Origin: HGM12587 sp964561705
GTDB taxonomy: Bacteria; Bacillota; Clostridia; Lachnospirales; Lachnospiraceae
Length of the DNA: 28,957 nucleotides
Direction: 5' to 3'
NCBI GenBank assembly: GCA_964561705.1
Contig: CAZLQJ010000014.1
Location: 1 to 28,957, forward strand
Under the pieces are notes generated by a model that saw only the letters and a list, made by a program, of their open reading frames with translations, was not told where the DNA came from and did not search any database. Positions within the stretch are counted from its first letter, which is position 1. Every line of letters starts with the position of its first letter. Below are positions 8,246 to 16,385 of this stretch, piece after piece. The position numbers and the translations under genes are program-made.

Positions 8246-8673
8246 TAAATTTTAAAACTCCTTGAATCCAAATAACCCTGCAGAATATAAACTGCAGCGA
8301 TCATATCTACATACTGCTTTCTGTTTTCTCTTCTTACGTTGCTTTCCATCAGGGTACGGGTTGCCTCCACAGTGGTCAGTCGTTCATCCCACATCACAAC
8401 AGAAAGACCCGTTCTTTTTTCCAGCATTTCCTTAAATGCAAGCGTTTTTTCTGCTCGATCACCAATGGTATTATTCATATTTTTCGGGAATCCCAAAACG
8501 ATAGATTCCACCTCATATTCTTTGATCAATGCTTCGATTCTTGCCAGCGTCTGACGCAATTTTGTCTCTTTCTCACGCCGGATGGTCTCGATGCCCTGGG
8601 CAGTAATCCCCAAAGGATCACTGATTGCCACACCTACCGTCTTAGAACCGTAGTCCAACCCCATAATTCTCAT
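8245..8673 (-). CDS. ruvX: RuvX/YqgF pre-16S rRNA nuclease
   Basis: RNase H-fold protein of 142 aa, the YqgF/YrrK family. In E. coli it takes part in maturation of the 16S rRNA 5' end; an older annotation is putative Holliday junction resolvase. The first acidic catalytic residue lies in IMGLDYGSKTVGVAISDP, followed by IVLGFPKNMNN and the DERLTTVEATRTL segment, with a final Asp in YVDMIAAVYILQGYL. GGAG stands six bases before the ATG. It is flanked by ireB upstream and DUF1292 downstream, a very stable Firmicutes trio. Confidence 0.95.
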   Translation of the reverse strand: MRIMGLDYGSKTVGVAISDPLGITAQGIETIRREKETKLRQTLARIEALIKEYEVESIVLGFPKNMNNTIGDRAEKTLAFKEMLEKRTGLSVVMWDERLTTVEATRTLMESNVRRENRKQYVDMIAAVYILQGYLDSRSFKI

Positions 8674-8693
8674 ATTTTTCTCCTGTGGCAGTC

Positions 8694-8954
8694 TTATTTT
8701 TTCATATTTTCAATGTATACTTTTAAAAGTTCTTCTACCAGCTCATCTCTTTCAACTTTTGAGATCAGACTTCTCGCACCTTTATGGCTGGTAATGTAAG
8801 TAGGATCTCCGGACATGATATATCCTGCAATCTGATTTACCGGATTATATCCCTTTTCTGTCATCGCCTGATAAACAGTTTTTAAAATGTCACCTACCTG
8901 TAATTCCTGCTCTGTCTGAACTTTAAAGCACTGTGTGTTCTCAAGTTTATCCAT
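8694..8954 (-). CDS. ireB: IreB family regulatory phosphoprotein (DUF965)
   Basis: Small all-helical protein of the IreB/YrzL family. In Enterococcus faecalis IreB is phosphorylated on threonine by the PASTA kinase IreK and restrains cephalosporin resistance. The hallmark EKGYNPVNQIAGYIMSGDP is fully kept, followed by ITSHKGARSLISKVERDELVEELL. I chose the ATG at 8954 (86 aa), which matches family length; an in-frame GTG at 8969 would add five residues and has a poorer fit. It is the first gene of the operon running toward trhP, behind a good vegetative promoter. Any link between kinase signalling and the downstream genes is inference. Confidence 0.93.
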   Translation of the reverse strand: MDKLENTQCFKVQTEQELQVGDILKTVYQAMTEKGYNPVNQIAGYIMSGDPTYITSHKGARSLISKVERDELVEELLKVYIENMKK

Positions 8955-9014
8955 ATTCTCCGCCCTCACTTCAGGAACAGCAAAACCTGCTTTCCCAATT
9001 TCAACATTACCTTT

Positions 9015-9043
9015 ACTATAATACAGATTTACATAAAATACAA
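9015..9043 (-). promoter_or_regulatory. Promoter of the ireB-ruvX-...-trhP operon
   Basis: TTGTAT (9043-9038) and TATAGT (9020-9015) are separated by 17 bp, a good SigA-type pair in the 95-bp gap between the MATE gene and ireB. There is no strong terminator for the MATE gene here, so some read-through is possible. Confidence 0.6.
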
Positions 9044-9049
9044 GCTTTT

Positions 9050-10408
9050 CTAGCTTTGGCTTTCCGTTCCGGAGGCGAGATTTTTATAATATTTTACCAA
9101 AAACGGAGCACATGCAAAGGCTGTCAGGCAATCTGATGCCGCTTGAACCGCAGTCACACCCAACAAATCAAACAGTGCCGGCAAAAGAAATACCAGCGGC
9201 AGAAAAAAAATCCCCTGACGCATCGCGGACATAATGGTTGCTTTCAAGGATTCTCCTACAGACTGGAAAGTCATATTGGCCACCGTACCGATTGGAATCA
9301 ATGGCATACTCAGAGCCTGTGCACGAAGCCCCATAGTTCCGATTTCCCAAACTGCCGGATCATCTGAAATAAATAATTTCATCAGCCATGGAGCGATCAA
9401 AAACAACACTGTCCCCGCTGCACTCATCCCGATCATACCTACGATCGTCGTAAATTTCATTGCCTGTTTTACCCGACCATATTCCCCTGCACCATAGTTA
9501 AACCCTGCCACCGGCTGATAGCCCTGTCCAAAACCAACTAAAACTGAGAAGATCATCATAAATATCTTGGATACAATGGCCATGGCCGCTACAGCTGCAT
9601 CTCCATAGAAAACTGCCTGTTTATTCAGCAGGATGGAAGCAACACTCGACAGTCCCTGTCTTGTAAAAGAAGGAAGGCCATTTTTCATAATCTGCAGATA
9701 AGTACCGGCATTTCTGGAAATTCTGTGAATGCCCAGTCTGATCGTTGTTTTTTTCAGTAAAAAACAGGATAAAAGAATCAGGAAGCTGATGCACTGGCTG
9801 ATAGCCGTCGCCACGGCTGCCCCTGAAATTCCCATATCAAACACAAAGATCAGCAAGGGATCCAACCCCAGATTCAAGATACCGCCTGCAGTAATTCCAA
9901 CCATGGCAAATCCTGCATGTCCTTCCGACCGAAGAAGGTTATTCAGCACAAAAGAGGAGGCCATCACAGGCGCTGCCATCAAAATATACCTGGCATAATC
10001 CGCCGCAAATGGAAGAATGGTTTCCGAAGCCCCTAACCAGCCTATCAGATCCTCCAACCGCCATATTCCCAAAACCGCAATCAATATTCCCAAAACAAAT
10101 GCCGTATAAAAACCGGTTGCTGCTACCTCATTTGACTTTTCTTTCTCGCCTGCTCCCAGAAGTCTTGAAATCCAGCTTCCGCTGCCCATACCAAAGGTAT
10201 AACCGACCGCCTGAATAATGGTCATAATGGGAAATACGATTCCTACTGCACCGGAAGCACTGGTTCCCAGTTTCGAAACAAAAATTGTATCTGCCATATT
10301 ATATACTGAAGTTACCATCATACTGATAATCGTTGGGACAGACATTCCCATGATCAGTCTCCCCACCGGTGTCTGTGTCATTTTCTGAAGCTGTTCCTTA
10401 TGTTCCAT
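9050..10408 (-). CDS. MATE family multidrug/cation efflux transporter
   Basis: A 452-residue polytopic inner-membrane protein of the MATE family (MatE/NorM/DinF-like), which exports cationic drugs or metabolites using Na+ or H+ gradients. It shows two homologous halves of six predicted helices: VGRLIMGMSVPTIISMMVTS with YNMADTIFVSKLGTSA in the first, and NGLPSFTRQGLSSVASILLN with PVAGFNYGAGEYGRVKQAM in the second. The substrate cannot be predicted. It starts 16 bp after mtaB, so the two are probably co-transcribed although functionally unrelated. A purine-rich GGAAAGGGAAAG precedes the ATG. Confidence 0.9.
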   Translation of the reverse strand: MEHKEQLQKMTQTPVGRLIMGMSVPTIISMMVTSVYNMADTIFVSKLGTSASGAVGIVFPIMTIIQAVGYTFGMGSGSWISRLLGAGEKEKSNEVAATGFYTAFVLGILIAVLGIWRLEDLIGWLGASETILPFAADYARYILMAAPVMASSFVLNNLLRSEGHAGFAMVGITAGGILNLGLDPLLIFVFDMGISGAAVATAISQCISFLILLSCFLLKKTTIRLGIHRISRNAGTYLQIMKNGLPSFTRQGLSSVASILLNKQAVFYGDAAVAAMAIVSKIFMMIFSVLVGFGQGYQPVAGFNYGAGEYGRVKQAMKFTTIVGMIGMSAAGTVLFLIAPWLMKLFISDDPAVWEIGTMGLRAQALSMPLIPIGTVANMTFQSVGESLKATIMSAMRQGIFFLPLVFLLPALFDLLGVTAVQAASDCLTAFACAPFLVKYYKNLASGTESQS

Positions 10409-10424
10409 ACTTTCCCTTTCCGCC

Positions 10425-11729
10425 TTATTCTCCCAATAAGATCAGATCTTTCCATAGTTTCTTTGCTTTAACCTTGACGAAACAATTGGTCAGATTCTCT
10501 TCCGTCTTTACTGCCACACGAATATATTCCCTGGTATGTCCGACAAAATAGGTTTCATTTTCAACTGTTACGGCTTCTTCCATCAGAACTTCCAGGGTTT
10601 TTCCCAAATGTTTCTGTAAATAGTTCATGGAATTTTGCTCGTTTAAAGCAAGCAGTTCATTGCTCCTCCGGGTCTTGATCTGATCAGGCACCTGATTTTC
10701 CATTTTTGCCGCTCTGGTTCCTTTTCGAATAGAAAATTTAAATATATGCGTCTCAAAAAATGCAATCTTTTCCAAAAATGCTTTACATTCTGCAAATTCG
10801 TCCTCTGTTTCTCCCGCAAATCCTACGATTACATCCGTTGTCAACGCCGGATCATCAAAATATCTGCGAAGTCTTTCACACACTTCATAGTATTCTTCTG
10901 CAGTATATCTTCTATTCATCCGTTTTAAGGTTTCGTTGCAGCCGCTCTGTAAAGATAAATGAAAATGCGGACAAAGTTTCGGAAGCTTTGCAATGGCTGC
11001 CACAAATTCTTCTGTCATGATCCTAGGTTCTAAGGATCCTAAGCGGATTCTTTCAATGCCTTCGATTTCATGCAGTTTTTCGATCAGCGACAACAGGTTC
11101 TCTTCTTCCAGATCCACACCATAAGAACTCAAATGGATGCCCGTCAGCACCACCTCATGGTAGCCTGCTTTTGCCAGACGGAGAACTTCCTCGCAAACAT
11201 CCTCCGACTTTCTGCTGCGCACCCTTCCTCGGGTATACGGAATGATACAATAGCTGCAGAATTGATTGCATCCGTCCTGCACTTTTACATAGGCTCTGGT
11301 ATGTTCTGCGGTCTTATGAAGGCTCAATTCTTCATATTCTTTGGTATGATTGATATCAATGACCGCCTCGTTCTTCTTTCCTTCTTCATAAGCCTCTAGA
11401 ATCTCCACCAGATCCTTTTTGCAATTGTTTCCAATGACGATATCAATGGCTTCATCCACCTTTCCGCCTGTGTATTTTTCACTTTCCACGTAACATCCGG
11501 CTGCTACCACTACCGCTTCCGGATTCATCTTTTTTGCCTTATGGAGCATTTGTCTGGATTTTCTGTCTGCAATATTGGTTACCGTACAGGTATTGATAAT
11601 ATAAATATCAGCCCCCGGAGCAAACGGTACAATCTCATAACCTGCTTGTTCCAGCATCTGCTGCATACTTTCTGTTTCATAAGCATTTACTTTGCATCCA
11701 AGGTTGTGTAATGCTGCTTTTTTTGCCAT
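10425..11729 (-). CDS. mtaB: tRNA t6A37 methylthiotransferase MtaB
   Basis: Radical SAM methylthiotransferase that adds a methylthio group to t6A at position 37 of ANN-decoding tRNAs, giving ms2t6A. The N-terminal UPF0004 domain holds three cluster cysteines, Cys12 (NLGCKVNAYETE), Cys48 (NTCTVTN) and Cys79 (AAGCYVES). The radical SAM CxxxCxxC is Cys154/158/161 in DGCNQFCSYC, followed by the family sequence IPYTRGRVRSR. A TRAM domain forms the C-terminus. The NLGCKVN opening and the TRGRVRSR stretch point to MtaB rather than MiaB or RimO. It heads a short operon with the MATE gene and is divergent from the HPr-like gene. Confidence 0.95.
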   Translation of the reverse strand: MAKKAALHNLGCKVNAYETESMQQMLEQAGYEIVPFAPGADIYIINTCTVTNIADRKSRQMLHKAKKMNPEAVVVAAGCYVESEKYTGGKVDEAIDIVIGNNCKKDLVEILEAYEEGKKNEAVIDINHTKEYEELSLHKTAEHTRAYVKVQDGCNQFCSYCIIPYTRGRVRSRKSEDVCEEVLRLAKAGYHEVVLTGIHLSSYGVDLEEENLLSLIEKLHEIEGIERIRLGSLEPRIMTEEFVAAIAKLPKLCPHFHLSLQSGCNETLKRMNRRYTAEEYYEVCERLRRYFDDPALTTDVIVGFAGETEDEFAECKAFLEKIAFFETHIFKFSIRKGTRAAKMENQVPDQIKTRRSNELLALNEQNSMNYLQKHLGKTLEVLMEEAVTVENETYFVGHTREYIRVAVKTEENLTNCFVKVKAKKLWKDLILLGE

Positions 11730-11762
11730 CTGTTTCTTCCTTCCATCTCTTTTTACTGGATG

Positions 11763-11791
11763 ATTTTACCAGTTTGATTATTGACTTTTAA
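11763..11791 (-). promoter_or_regulatory. Candidate promoter of mtaB
   Basis: Minus-strand TTAAAA (11791-11786) and TAAAAT (11768-11763) are 17 bp apart. Its -35 abuts and overlaps by one base the -35 of the opposite promoter at 11781-11808. The -35 is a weak match. Confidence 0.4.
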
Positions 11792-11808
11792 TCCTATTAT
11801 GGTAATAT
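11781..11808 (+). promoter_or_regulatory. Promoter of the HPr-like gene
   Basis: TTGACT (11781-11786), a 16-bp spacer and TAATAT (11803-11808), with TGG directly before the -10 as an extended -10 element. This strong vegetative-type promoter leaves an untranslated leader of about 60 nt. Confidence 0.75.
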
Positions 11809-11875
11809 TATTTCATACTGTGTAGTGAAATCATGCACGAGTAAATTTTATCTTTACACTCATTTAGGAGGCACT

Positions 11876-12115
11876 ATGAAAATGAAAACTGTTAACATTT
11901 CCTTGAATTCGATTGACAAAGTGAAGTCCTTTGTAAATGAAATCACCAAATTCGATAATGATTTTGATCTTGTTTCCGGAAGATACGTGATCGACGCAAA
12001 ATCCATCATGGGCATCTTCAGTTTAGACTTATCTAAACCAATCTGTTTAAACATCCACGCTGACGGCAATCTGGCAGCCATCATGGAAATTTTAAAGCCA
12101 TATATCGTTGAATAA
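11876..12115 (+). CDS. HPr-like (Crh-like) protein lacking the active-site histidine
   Basis: A 79-residue single-domain protein with the HPr fold pattern. The segment DAKSIMGIFSLDLS (40-53) matches the HPr Ser46 region (KSIMGVMSLGI), with the regulatory serine kept as Ser43. The phospho-acceptor motif GIHARPA is absent: the matching stretch reads SLNSIDKVKSFVNEI with no histidine. It therefore cannot relay phosphate from EI to EII enzymes by the HPr mechanism but could still be a target of HPr kinase, as with Crh in Bacillus. That comparison is inference. AGGAGG sits four bases before the ATG at 11876 and ten before a second ATG at 11882; either may be used. Monocistronic, with its own promoter and terminator. 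Confidence 0.8.
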   Translation: MKMKTVNISLNSIDKVKSFVNEITKFDNDFDLVSGRYVIDAKSIMGIFSLDLSKPICLNIHADGNLAAIMEILKPYIVE

Positions 12116-12147
12116 TCAAAATCAGCATCTTTACTTTTAAATTTAGG

Positions 12148-12184
12148 AATGCGAGAAATACGGATTGTATTTCTCGCATTTTTT
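12148..12184 (+). terminator. Rho-independent terminator of the HPr-like gene
   Basis: A perfect 14-bp stem (12148-12161 with 12167-12180), a 5-nt loop and a run of six T reaching 12184. The same hairpin lies just past the thiI stop on the other strand, but T-run quality there is poor, so it serves mainly the plus strand. Confidence 0.9.
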
Positions 12185-12187
12185 GCA

Positions 12188-13381
12188 CTACTCTACGATA
12201 ATCGTTTCAATACTTTCCATTGCTTCTTTATAAAGCTCTGCGATCTTTTCTTCCAAATGTGTTTCAGAACGCTTAATAATATTGATGTTCGGCTTGGTAA
12301 CCGGGTGTTTTGCTACGAAAATGGTACAACAATCCTCATATGGCAGGATGGATGTTTCATAGGTATCAATATTCTTTGCAATCGTTACGATATCTTCTTT
12401 ATCAAAAGCGATCAGCGGACGGAATACCGGCAATGTGCAAACCTCATTGGTAGCTGCAAGACTCTGTACAGTCTGACTTGCCACCTGACCGATACTTTCT
12501 CCGGTGATCAATGCCATGCTGCCGTTTTCTTTCGCAATATCTTCCGCAATCTTCATCATATAACGGCGCATGATGATCGTCAGTTCTTCATGAGGACACT
12601 GGTCATAAATGTAGAGCTGGATATCTGTAAAGTTTACAATATTCAGTCTGATCGGACCTGTGTATTTTGCTACCTTCTTTGCAAGATCGATAACTTTTTG
12701 TTTTGCACGTTCACTGGTATATGGCGGTGCATGAAAATATGTGGCATCAATGCGAACTCCTCGTTTTGCGATCATATAACCTGCCACCGGACTGTCAATT
12801 CCGCCGGACAAAAGAAGCATTGCTCTGCCGTTGGTGCCGATTGGCATTCCTCCCGGTCCCGGAATTACTTCCGAATAGATATAAACATGTTTCCGCACTT
12901 CAATGACCAGATTGATCTGCGGATGATGCACATCGACCTTCATTTCCGGATAAGCATCTAAAATACGTCCACCCATTTCCAAATTGATTTCCACAGAATC
13001 TAAAGGATAGCCCTTATTGGCACGGCGGGCATTTACCTTAAATGTCTTATTTTTGTCAGGATATACATCATCAATATATTTTAAGACCTGTGCAGATACA
13101 TTTTCAAAATCCGTATCTTCTACGATCACAACCGGACAAATACCAACAATCCCGAATACACGTTTTAATGCAGTGATAGTTTCCTCGTAATCGTAGCTTT
13201 CTGATCTGACAAATACGTAAATACGTCCCATTTCCTTTGTTACTTCAAATTCACCCTCAACCTCTGCCAGGGCATGCTTCATACTGGTAACCAGAGCATC
13301 TTCGAACATATAGCGGTTCTTTCCTTTAATCGCGATCTCGCCATATTTAATTAAAAATGCCCGAAACATTGTTTTTTCCAT
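12188..13381 (-). CDS. thiI: tRNA 4-thiouridine synthase ThiI, rhodanese-less type
   Basis: Adenylates and thiolates U8 in tRNA to give 4-thiouridine; in some bacteria also supplies sulfur for thiamine thiazole. An N-terminal ferredoxin-like/THUMP region (about 1-170, KYGEIAIKGKNR near the start) precedes the PP-loop ATPase with SGGIDSPVAGYM (192-203) and RRYMMKIAEDIA. The protein ends after about 397 residues, so the C-terminal rhodanese domain of E. coli ThiI is missing, as in B. subtilis. There the dedicated cysteine desulfurase NifZ gives sulfur directly, and a NifS/NifZ-type gene lies 16 bp upstream. I chose the ATG at 13381 for its AAGGAAGAG; an ATG at 13411 would overlap the desulfurase. 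Confidence 0.93.
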   Translation of the reverse strand: MEKTMFRAFLIKYGEIAIKGKNRYMFEDALVTSMKHALAEVEGEFEVTKEMGRIYVFVRSESYDYEETITALKRVFGIVGICPVVIVEDTDFENVSAQVLKYIDDVYPDKNKTFKVNARRANKGYPLDSVEINLEMGGRILDAYPEMKVDVHHPQINLVIEVRKHVYIYSEVIPGPGGMPIGTNGRAMLLLSGGIDSPVAGYMIAKRGVRIDATYFHAPPYTSERAKQKVIDLAKKVAKYTGPIRLNIVNFTDIQLYIYDQCPHEELTIIMRRYMMKIAEDIAKENGSMALITGESIGQVASQTVQSLAATNEVCTLPVFRPLIAFDKEDIVTIAKNIDTYETSILPYEDCCTIFVAKHPVTKPNINIIKRSETHLEEKIAELYKEAMESIETIIVE

Positions 13382-13397
13382 TTTTCTCTTCCTTTTC

Positions 13398-14552
13398 TTA
13401 ATGTCTTGCATATCTGCGAAGCATTGGAAGCAATTCTTTCAACACTTCGATACAGTAATCTATTTCTTCCATGGTTGTATGGACACTAAAGCTAAATCGC
13501 AGCGTACTGTCCAAATGTTCTTTCGGCACCTGAATTGCCTTTAAAGTGGCACTCACCGCCGGTTTATTTGAGGAGCATGCACTGCCTGCGGAAGCATAAA
13601 CATCCCGGTCTTCCAACGCATGCAGAAGCACCTCGCTTCTTACTCCCGGAAAGCTGACACTGACCACATGAGGAGCTGAATCTCTTCCTGTCAGTCCATT
13701 GATCCGGATATGATCCAGTTTTGTGATCTCTTCCGTAAAATGCTCTTTCACTTCATACAAATGCTGAATCTTGGCATCAAAATCCGTATAAATTTCCTTG
13801 GCAGCCTCTCCAAGTCCTGCTACCCCCGGAACATTTTCTGTCCCCGAACGCAGATCTCTTTGCTGACCGCCTCCGTAAATAATCGGTTTGATCTTCACCT
13901 TCGCATCACAATATAAAAATCCCACACCCTTTGGTCCATGGATCTTATGACCACTTACAGATAAAAGGTCAATCCCCATTTTCTTTGGGAAAATACGATA
14001 CTTTCCGTAGGCCTGAATTGCATCTACATGAAGCAGCGTATCTTTATTATTTTCCTTAACGATCCTTGCAATCTCTTCTATCGGCTGAAGGGAACCAATC
14101 TCGTTATTCACATACATCACAGAGACCATCATGGTATCCGGACGCAGGGCCTCCTTTAACCGGTCAATTCTTACGATTCCATTTTCATCGACCGGAAGAT
14201 AAGTCACTTCATAACCTTCTTCCTCCAGGTGTTTCATCACATTGCTTACAGACGGATGCTCGATCTTTGTGGTGATCAGATGTTTTCCCATCCGGTGATT
14301 TGCAGCTGCACACCCCATAATGGCAAGGTTGTTGCTCTCTGTACCGCCGGATGTGAAAATCAGTTCTTTCTCCTGCACCTTCAAAGTCTTCGCAATGATT
14401 TCTTTTGCTTCTTTTATATAATTTTCTGCCTCTACGCCTTTATGATGCATTGCAGAGGGATTTCCATAGGTTACGCTCATCATCTGAACGACTTTCTCAA
14501 CCACCCCCGGCTCACAAACCGTTGTCGCAGAGTTATCCAAATATGCCTGCAT
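13398..14552 (-). CDS. nifZ: Cysteine desulfurase, NifS/NifZ type
   Basis: PLP-dependent class V aminotransferase-fold enzyme that removes sulfur from cysteine as an enzyme persulfide. The PLP lysine is Lys203 in SVSGHKIHGPKGVGF, and the catalytic cysteine is Cys326 in SAGSACSSNK. TSGGTESNNLAI and IEHPSV are family hallmarks. At 384 aa it is typical. Its position directly upstream of a rhodanese-less thiI mirrors B. subtilis nifZ-thiI, so its main job is probably tRNA 4-thiouridine sulfur supply; no scaffold protein gene (iscU or sufU) is next to it. GAGGAA precedes the ATG. The symbol rests on this context; a general IscS-like role is the alternative. Confidence 0.88.
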   Translation of the reverse strand: MQAYLDNSATTVCEPGVVEKVVQMMSVTYGNPSAMHHKGVEAENYIKEAKEIIAKTLKVQEKELIFTSGGTESNNLAIMGCAAANHRMGKHLITTKIEHPSVSNVMKHLEEEGYEVTYLPVDENGIVRIDRLKEALRPDTMMVSVMYVNNEIGSLQPIEEIARIVKENNKDTLLHVDAIQAYGKYRIFPKKMGIDLLSVSGHKIHGPKGVGFLYCDAKVKIKPIIYGGGQQRDLRSGTENVPGVAGLGEAAKEIYTDFDAKIQHLYEVKEHFTEEITKLDHIRINGLTGRDSAPHVVSVSFPGVRSEVLLHALEDRDVYASAGSACSSNKPAVSATLKAIQVPKEHLDSTLRFSFSVHTTMEEIDYCIEVLKELLPMLRRYARH

Positions 14553-14573
14553 ATCGTTCCTCTTTTATCTTCC

Positions 14574-15314
14574 TTATGATTCTTCCAACAGATACATCAA
14601 AATGGAAAGGGTCGTAAGTCCTGCAGTTTCTGTGCGAAGGATCCGCTTTCCTAAAGTTACCGGATGTACCTTTTTTGCTTCCGCTTCCCGAACTTCCGTC
14701 TCTTCAAAACCGCCTTCCGGCCCAATGAAGATTCCAATACTCATCCCCGGTTTGATACTTCCAAAGATTTCTCTTGTTCCGTCCATTCCTCTGGCACATT
14801 CATAAGGAATTAGATTAATATCCAGTTCCTGTGCCATCTTTAATGCTTCCTGAAAAGTTTTTACACCGGAAATCTTCGGGATCAGCATTCTGCCTGACTG
14901 CTTTGCCGCACCCTCTGCAATGCTTTGCCAACGTTTGATCTTCGATGCTTCCTTCTTGGCATCCAGCTTCACAATGGCACGTTTGGTTGCCACCGGAACA
15001 ATCTCATAGGCTCCAAGTTCCACAGCCTTTTGAATGATCAATTCCATCTTATCAGACTTTGGAAGTCCCTGAAACAGGTAGATTTTTGAAGATAATTCAC
15101 TGCTTCCTTGTTCTTTCCATAAAATTTTCGCTGTAACTTCCTGTTTTTCCAGCATTTCCACCTCGCAACGATAAAAAATCCCATTTTCATCTGCCGCTGT
15201 AAATGCCTCTCCGCTTTTCATACGAAGCACGTTTTTCATATGATTGACATCATCCCCGATAACGCTCAGATGATTTCCAGTCACCCGGTCTGATGTAACA
15301 AAAAAATGACTCAT
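14574..15314 (-). CDS. rsmE: 16S rRNA m3U1498 methyltransferase RsmE
   Basis: SPOUT-class SAM methyltransferase that methylates N3 of U1498 in 16S rRNA helix 44. It has an N-terminal PUA-like domain (about 1-70, with NHLSVIGDDVNHMKNVLRMK) and a C-terminal knotted domain with IYLFQGLPKSDKMELIIQKA, ELGAYEIVPV, GIFIGPEGGFEETEV and LGKRILRTETA. The 246-residue length is normal. It starts four bases after the prmA stop, with only a weak GGGTAAG ribosome site, so coupling to prmA is likely. The prmA-rsmE pairing is a classic Firmicutes arrangement. Confidence 0.95.
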   Translation of the reverse strand: MSHFFVTSDRVTGNHLSVIGDDVNHMKNVLRMKSGEAFTAADENGIFYRCEVEMLEKQEVTAKILWKEQGSSELSSKIYLFQGLPKSDKMELIIQKAVELGAYEIVPVATKRAIVKLDAKKEASKIKRWQSIAEGAAKQSGRMLIPKISGVKTFQEALKMAQELDINLIPYECARGMDGTREIFGSIKPGMSIGIFIGPEGGFEETEVREAEAKKVHPVTLGKRILRTETAGLTTLSILMYLLEES

Positions 15315-15318
15315 ATTC

Positions 15319-16275
15319 TTACCCGTTTTTTCTTGCAGTCACAGAAACCCATTCACCCTGATAGGTTACTTCCAGAACTTCCAACCCTGCTGCCTTCACT
15401 GCTTCTACCACTGTTTCTTCTTTGTCATCAATGATACCGGAAGTAATGTAAAGACCTCCTACCTTCATCTGATGAACGATCACCGGTGTCAACGGCACCA
15501 GCACATCTGCAAGGATATTGGCTACTACGATATCATATTTTTCATAGCCTACCCGATCCTGGATTTTCTTATCATCAATGATATTTCCAATCATCACTTC
15601 AAATTTTTCCTTTGAAATACCGTTCACCTGGGTATTTTCCTCAGTTGCCGTAATCGCGCATGGATCAAGGTCTGTTCCAACGGCTGAATCTGCACCAAGT
15701 TTTAAAGCCACGATAGATAAAATTCCGCTTCCGCATCCAACATCCAAAAGTTTCGTTTCCGGTGTCACATATTTTTTAATCTGACGGATACAAAGCTGGG
15801 TTGTTTCATGCATCCCGGTTCCAAATGCAGTTCCCGGATCGATCTGGATCAAAAGTTTTTCACGGTCTTCCGGCTTTACTTCTTCCCATGACGGTTTGAT
15901 GAGAATGTCATCTACATAAAACTGATGGAAATATTCCTTCCAGTTGTTGATCCAGTCCTTATCCTCTGTTTCCGAAGCCACAATCGTTGCTTCACCAATA
16001 TCCATCCACTGTGCGATCTCTTCCAGACCTTCCCGCACTTTATTCAGCATTTCCTCCTGATCTGTTTCCGGTTCCAGATAAAAGCTGATATAAGCGGTTC
16101 CGTCATCCTCGCCCACCATCGGCATGATATCCACAAACATCTGTGCCTTATCCTGTTCGGTCAAAGGTACCTTGTCCTCGATTTCAATTCCCTCGATACC
16201 GATATCCATCATCATGCTGCTGATAATATCTTCCGCTTCTGTGCGGGTTTTTAATGTATATTTATTCCATTTCAT
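15319..16275 (-). CDS. prmA: Ribosomal protein L11 methyltransferase PrmA
   Basis: SAM-dependent enzyme that trimethylates ribosomal protein L11. The N-terminal substrate-recognition domain (roughly 1-120) is followed by the class I methyltransferase fold: PGTAFGTGMHETTQLC, LLDVGCGSGILSIVALKLGA (motif I) and VVANILADVLVPL. I chose the ATG at 16275 (318 aa), nine to ten bases after GGAG; an ATG at 16284 lies only one base after it. First gene of prmA-rsmE-nifZ-thiI, whose gaps are 4, 21 and 16 bp. Confidence 0.95.
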   Translation of the reverse strand: MKWNKYTLKTRTEAEDIISSMMMDIGIEGIEIEDKVPLTEQDKAQMFVDIMPMVGEDDGTAYISFYLEPETDQEEMLNKVREGLEEIAQWMDIGEATIVASETEDKDWINNWKEYFHQFYVDDILIKPSWEEVKPEDREKLLIQIDPGTAFGTGMHETTQLCIRQIKKYVTPETKLLDVGCGSGILSIVALKLGADSAVGTDLDPCAITATEENTQVNGISKEKFEVMIGNIIDDKKIQDRVGYEKYDIVVANILADVLVPLTPVIVHQMKVGGLYITSGIIDDKEETVVEAVKAAGLEVLEVTYQGEWVSVTARKNG

Positions 16276-16299
16276 GATCGTCATTCTCCTTTATTCTGA

Positions 16300-16328
16300 A
16301 AATTAGGCATAACCATCCATTCTTTCAA
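16300..16328 (-). promoter_or_regulatory. Possible promoter of the prmA operon
   Basis: TTGAAA (16328-16323), 17 bp and TAATTT (16305-16300) on the minus strand. It lies just downstream of the rhaB terminator and 25 bp before the prmA start. The -10 is a modest match. Confidence 0.4.
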
Positions 16329-16339
16329 AACTATAACAC

Positions 16340-16369
16340 AAAGCGGTGGCTCTTTCAAGCCACCGCTTT
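16340..16369 (-). terminator. Terminator of the regulator-rhaB operon
   Basis: A perfect 12-bp GC-rich stem (16340-16351 with 16358-16369) and 6-nt loop, 17 bp after the rhaB stop. The U-tract on the minus strand (TTTGTGTT) is short, so some read-through to prmA is possible. Confidence 0.75.
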
Positions 16370-16385
16370 ACGGGATAAAATTATT

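Noticed and set aside
12149..12961. A 270-codon open frame on the plus strand
   Set aside because: It is fully antisense to thiI, whose motifs are clear; the translation is Cys/Phe-rich with no domain, and it begins inside the HPr-gene terminator.
13382..13397. TPP riboswitch or other thiamine control before thiI
   Set aside because: The gap is 16 bp, and no thi genes are adjacent.
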